Shown here one piece after another: positions 5,870 to 8,712 of a DNA stretch of 8,712 nt (the first letter of the stretch is position 1; each line of letters starts with the position of its first letter). Made by a program: the position numbers and the translations under genes. The notes below the pieces were generated by a model. That model saw nothing but the letters and a program-made list of their open reading frames with translations, was not told the DNA's origin and searched no databases. The DNA comes from Elusimicrobiota bacterium (GTDB taxonomy: Bacteria > Elusimicrobiota > Elusimicrobia > JACQJN01), in assembly GCA_016205085.1 (NCBI GenBank), contig JACQJN010000055.1:1-8712 (forward strand). The letters run 5' to 3'.

Positions 5870-6728
5870 CATCCAACAAAATAATCCCGTTGTCCAGCTC
5901 AGAGAGAAAACGGGGGCCGGCATATTAGACTGCAAACGCGCCCTGGAAGAATCGGAAGGAGATATCAATAAGGCCACCGAACTTCTGAGGAAGAAGGGGC
6001 TTGCAGATGTTTCCAAACGCAGCGGAAGGACAACCAAAGAAGGGCTTATTTTTGCTGCTATTCAACCAAGCGGAAAAAAGGGAGTCCTGCTGGAAATCAA
6101 CTGCGAAACGGATTTCGTGGCCAAAACGGAGGAATTTAGGAATCTGGCCGACAAACTGGCCGCCGAAATTCTATCCACTTCTGTCCCTGACTCCGCCCTG
6201 CAGAATCAAGCCAATCTTATCGAAATAGTACAACAGGTGGCCGCCAAGGTCGGCGAAAATCTCCTTTTCCGCAGGGCGGCGCGATTCCAAATGGAAAAAC
6301 CAGGTTTTCTCCACTCCTACATTCATTCCGATTCCAAGAAGGGAGCCCTCATCGAAATAGGCTGCGAAAAAGAAGGCACCGCCGAATCGCAAGATTTAAA
6401 ACTATTGGCCAAGGAATTGACGCTTCAGATTGTGGGACTCCCCTCCACCCGATGGATCCGACGAAAAGATGTCCCTCCCGACATCACGAATAAGGAAAAA
6501 GAAATTTATCGTCAGCAAGCGCAAAATGAAGGAAAACCCAGCCCTGCTGTTGAAAAAATGGCTGAGGGAAAGCTTAAAAAGTTTTACCAAGACTGCTGCC
6601 TGCTGGAACAAGCCAGTATCCGGGATTCAAAAACAACAATTCGTGCAATGATTCAAACAGCCTCCTCTAAATTGGGAGAGGCCATCACTATTCGCCGCTT
6701 CACTAGATATCAACTGGGCGGGGATTAG
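5859..6728 (+). CDS. tsf: Translation elongation factor Ts
   Basis: EF-Ts is the guanine-nucleotide exchange factor that releases GDP from EF-Tu. From GTG 5859 the protein has 289 residues, full length for the two-subdomain form. Visible elements: the N-terminal UBA-like module (VVQLREKTGAG at 11-21, CKRALEESEGDINKATELL at about 25-43), the EF-Tu contact motif TDFVA (84-88) within INCETDFVAKTEEF, a second-subdomain repeat (FLHSYIHSDSKKGALIEI) and the LQIVGLPSTRWIRRKDVP segment. In the second subdomain the common glycine-rich turn is replaced by HSDSKKG, a modest divergence. The gene overlaps rpsB by 11 bp with a different frame, implying tight co-translation, and is followed 16 bp later by pyrH. 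Confidence 0.97.
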   Translation: MSANIQQNNPVVQLREKTGAGILDCKRALEESEGDINKATELLRKKGLADVSKRSGRTTKEGLIFAAIQPSGKKGVLLEINCETDFVAKTEEFRNLADKLAAEILSTSVPDSALQNQANLIEIVQQVAAKVGENLLFRRAARFQMEKPGFLHSYIHSDSKKGALIEIGCEKEGTAESQDLKLLAKELTLQIVGLPSTRWIRRKDVPPDITNKEKEIYRQQAQNEGKPSPAVEKMAEGKLKKFYQDCCLLEQASIRDSKTTIRAMIQTASSKLGEAITIRRFTRYQLGGD

Positions 6729-6744
6729 GCTCCTTAGAAATTCC

Positions 6745-7458
6745 TTGTCTAAATTTAAGCGTGTTCTTATAAAGCTCTCCGGAGAAGCTCTGCTGGGCCA
6801 CGAGCGCCATGGAATCAATTCACAATCCCTAGCCCAAATCGCCACTGAAATCAAGAAGGCCTACGACAAGAAGGTGGAATTAGCCATTGTCATCGGTGGA
6901 GGAAACATCTGGCGAGGCGCCTCCGACCGGGGCGAGTCGATTGATCGCGTCACGGCGGACAATATGGGCATGCTGGCCACCTTCATCAATGCCTTGGCTT
7001 TACAGGATGCCCTAGAACACGTCGGCATAGCCACCCGGGTTCAAACCGCCATCGAAATCACCAAACTCGCCGAGCCGTTTATCCGCAGAAAAGCCATGCG
7101 TCATCTTGAAAAAGGGCGAGTGGTCATCTTCGCGGGAGGAACGGGCAACCCCTATTTCACTACCGATACTACCGCCGCCCTACGCTCGGTGGAAATAGGC
7201 TGTGAGATCCTGCTGAAGGCTACTAAGGTAGACGGTGTCTACACCGATGATCCCCACCGAAATCCAAAAGCCAAAAAACTCTCCGAGTTGACGTTCATGG
7301 AAGCGATCCGGAAAAGACTTAAGATTATGGACACCTCGGCCCTGACCCTGTGCATGGAAAATCATATGCCCATCCTCGTTTTCAACCTCCATGTGCCTGG
7401 CAACATCGCCCGGGCTGTTGAAGGACAGAAAGTTGGGACTCTCATCCAAGACGAATAG
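6745..7458 (+). CDS. pyrH: UMP kinase (uridylate kinase)
   Basis: PyrH phosphorylates UMP to UDP with ATP in pyrimidine nucleotide synthesis. It is a bacterial amino-acid-kinase-fold enzyme and works as a hexamer. The 237-residue length is typical. Motifs in order: KLSGEALLG (10-18), VIGGGNIWRG (49-58), TADNMGMLATFINALALQDAL (70-90), FAGGTGNPYFTTDTTA (129-144), KATKVDGVYTDDP (158-170) and the C-terminal VFNLHVPGN with GTLI. The start is TTG at 6745. It has no good Shine-Dalgarno, but no upstream in-frame start exists and the residues SKFKRVLIKLSG match the family N-terminus. It may rely on ribosomes finishing tsf 16 bp upstream. Confidence 0.97.
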   Translation: MSKFKRVLIKLSGEALLGHERHGINSQSLAQIATEIKKAYDKKVELAIVIGGGNIWRGASDRGESIDRVTADNMGMLATFINALALQDALEHVGIATRVQTAIEITKLAEPFIRRKAMRHLEKGRVVIFAGGTGNPYFTTDTTAALRSVEIGCEILLKATKVDGVYTDDPHRNPKAKKLSELTFMEAIRKRLKIMDTSALTLCMENHMPILVFNLHVPGNIARAVEGQKVGTLIQDE

Positions 7459-7490
7459 CAAAAACAGATTAGCTACAGGACACAACTAAA

Positions 7491-8063
7491 ATGGAAACTG
7501 AAATTAACCTACAACAATTAATCGTTAAGACAGAGGAGACGATGAAAAACCGCATTGAAAAACTTAGGTCCGATTTCGGGACTTTACGAACCGGACGTGC
7601 CAACCCCCAGTTGGTAGACGGCATCCGAGTGGAATACTACGGCTCCCTAACCCCCTTAAAACAGGTAGCCGCCATCTCGGTGGGAGACGCCCGCTCCATC
7701 GAGATCCGCCCCTGGGATCCTTCCTCCCTGGAAGCCATTGAAAAGGCTCTCCAAAAATCGGATCTGGGAATCACCCCCACCAATGACGGGAAAATGATCC
7801 GTTTAAATTTTCCCACCATGACGGAAGATAGACGCAAGGACCTTCTCAAGGTGGTTCGGAAAATGGCCGAAGATTTTAAGGTGACCCTAAGAAATGACCG
7901 CAGAGAAACTTTGGAGAAGCTAAAGAAGGTGGAAAAGAATAAAGAAATCTCAGAGGATGAAAGGATAAGGCAGGAAAATATCATTCAAAAACTGACCGAC
8001 ACCTATATCAAAAAAGTAGATGAAATTTTATCCGCCAAAGAGAAGGAAATCCTTACGATATGA
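7491..8063 (+). CDS. frr: Ribosome recycling factor
   Basis: RRF splits the post-termination ribosome together with EF-G. The protein is 190 residues, about five longer than the usual 185 at the N-terminus. It shows LRTGRANPQLVDGI (32-45), YYGSLTPLKQVA (49-60), the conserved SDLGITPTNDGKMIRLNFP segment (90-108) and TEDRRKDLLK (111-120), followed by the long charged helices of domain I. The ATG at 7491 has AGGA (7477-7480) 10 nt upstream. An internal ATG at 7542 with GAGGAG only 3 nt before it is less likely, as it would remove the first helix. It lies 32 bp after pyrH, and its TGA stop overlaps the uppS ATG (ATGA). Confidence 0.97.
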   Translation: METEINLQQLIVKTEETMKNRIEKLRSDFGTLRTGRANPQLVDGIRVEYYGSLTPLKQVAAISVGDARSIEIRPWDPSSLEAIEKALQKSDLGITPTNDGKMIRLNFPTMTEDRRKDLLKVVRKMAEDFKVTLRNDRRETLEKLKKVEKNKEISEDERIRQENIIQKLTDTYIKKVDEILSAKEKEILTI

Positions 8064-8712
8064 GTCAAAAGTTCAGAGTTGAGAGTTTAGAGTTAAGAGT
8101 TCAGACTTCAGACTCCTCAACTCCCAACTCGCAACTCCCAACTCCCAACTCGCAACTCCCTAAGCACATCGCCATCATCATGGATGGCAATGGTCGCTGG
8201 GCCAAGAAACGCCATCTTCCGAGAATTGCCGGTCACCGCGCCGGAGTAAAATCCGTCCAAACCATCGTCCAGACTTGCGGAGACATGGGTATCCAAGCCT
8301 TGACCCTCTATGCCTTTTCCACCGAAAACTGGTCCCGTCCTCTCCAGGAAGTCGGCGAATTGATGAAACTGCTCTCCTGGACTTTAAAATCGGAGGTGGA
8401 CAAACTGGATAAAAATAAAGTCCGTCTCATGGTGAGTGGCCGCACGCAGGAACTTCCTTCCGCGGTTCGGGAAGAACTTGCCAAGGCCATCCGAAGGCTT
8501 GAAAATAATACCGGGTTGATTTTGAATTTGGCCCTAAATTACGGAGCCCGCCAGGAAATCCTAGACGCGGTCCATCGCATTCTGAAAGAAAAGCCGCAAC
8601 AAATCGATGAAGCCTCTTTTTCCAGATATCTCTACACGGCGGGATTGCCGGATCCGGATTTGGTCATACGAACTTCAGGGGAAATGCGCCTCTCCAATTT
8701 TCTGCTTTGGCA
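8060..8712 (+). CDS. uppS: Undecaprenyl diphosphate synthase, 3' end cut by the window; repeat-derived N-terminus
   Basis: UppS is the cis-prenyltransferase that builds the C55 lipid carrier for peptidoglycan and other envelope polymers. The window holds 217 codons plus two bases. Conserved elements: HIAIIMDGNGRWAKK with catalytic Asp42 (the Asp26 of the E. coli enzyme), GHRAGVKSV, the LYAFSTENWSRP block, NYGARQEI and RTSGEMRLSNFLLWQ. The lost C-terminus is just the window edge. The only usable start is ATG 8060, overlapping the frr stop as ATGA; AAGGA lies about 12 nt upstream. No other start codon occurs in frame before ATG 8180, which is inside the catalytic motif. Residues about 3-33 are therefore encoded by a heptamer array and show a seven-residue period (PNSQLPT, PNSQLPK). 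This part is low in complexity and unlikely to be catalytic. Confidence 0.95.
   Translation, partial: MSQKFRVESLELRVQTSDSSTPNSQLPTPNSQLPKHIAIIMDGNGRWAKKRHLPRIAGHRAGVKSVQTIVQTCGDMGIQALTLYAFSTENWSRPLQEVGELMKLLSWTLKSEVDKLDKNKVRLMVSGRTQELPSAVREELAKAIRRLENNTGLILNLALNYGARQEILDAVHRILKEKPQQIDEASFSRYLYTAGLPDPDLVIRTSGEMRLSNFLLW
8067..8158 (+). repeat. Array of 7-bp units in two opposed halves (GAGTTnn / nnAACTC)
   Basis: The left half (8067-8115) has seven adjacent 7-bp units: AAAAGTT, CAGAGTT, GAGAGTT, TAGAGTT, AAGAGTT, CAGACTT and CAGACTC. After one extra base, the right half (8117-8158) has six: TCAACTC, CCAACTC, GCAACTC, CCAACTC, CCAACTC and GCAACTC. AACTC is the reverse complement of GAGTT, so the halves are opposed copies of one unit and the transcript can fold into a long imperfect stem-loop with its turn near 8102-8116. 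Right-half units are nearly identical; left-half units vary at the two flanking bases. The array lies within uppS, just after the frr stop. Cyanobacterial genomes have heptanucleotide tandem repeats of other sequences; kinship is not implied. Confidence 0.9.

Noticed and set aside
5267..6037. A 256-codon open frame on the minus strand
   Set aside because: It is antisense to rpsB and the start of tsf, with no family resemblance and no good ribosome-binding site.
8067..8158. CRISPR array
   Set aside because: Units are 7 bp and abut without spacers, and the two halves are in opposite orientation.
8180..8182. uppS starting at ATG 8180
   Set aside because: It would delete the first strand of the fold and leave catalytic Asp as residue 2, which is not plausible for this family.

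Overview
The window is compact bacterial chromosome with almost no non-coding space. The evidence is the canonical translation/cell-envelope cluster rpsB-tsf-pyrH-frr-uppS, Shine-Dalgarno sites, sigma70-like -10 boxes, and GTG/TTG starts beside ATG. Base composition looks mid-range by eye. Nothing here fixes the phylum; an uncultured bacterial lineage is possible, but that is a guess.

Left third (95-2149, minus strand): three response-regulator genes lie in tandem with no histidine kinase in view. In transcription order they are a canonical OmpR/PhoB-type regulator, a 52-residue unrecognised small protein coupled by TAATG to a stand-alone CheY-like receiver, and a second OmpR/PhoB-type regulator. 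The last has a receiver domain that has lost its phospho-acceptor aspartate, and its ribosome-binding site and TTG start sit in a perfect 11-bp inverted repeat. The window edge (1-53) is a GC-rich group of hairpins downstream of this block.

Middle (2252-5063): a secreted subtilisin-family serine protease (plus) is divergent from the regulators and converges on a glutamine-dependent NAD+ synthetase gene (minus). The two overlap tail to tail by 29 bp. Extended -10 boxes lie 7 nt before the likely ATG of both genes, so leaderless mRNAs are possible.

Right (5120-8712, plus): rpsB (uS2), tsf (EF-Ts), pyrH (UMP kinase), frr (ribosome recycling factor) and uppS (undecaprenyl diphosphate synthase, cut by the window end) are packed as one likely operon driven by an extended -10 promoter with a very short leader. 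The order is conserved across many bacteria. The clearest oddity is an array of 7-bp units with oppositely oriented halves, inside the 5' end of uppS. It appears to be translated, giving UppS a repeat-derived N-terminus with 7-residue periodicity, and the unit length means that gain or loss of a single unit would shift the frame of an essential gene.

No tRNA, rRNA, CRISPR array, insertion sequence or convincing rho-independent terminator was found, and no gene-free stretch exceeds 100 bases.
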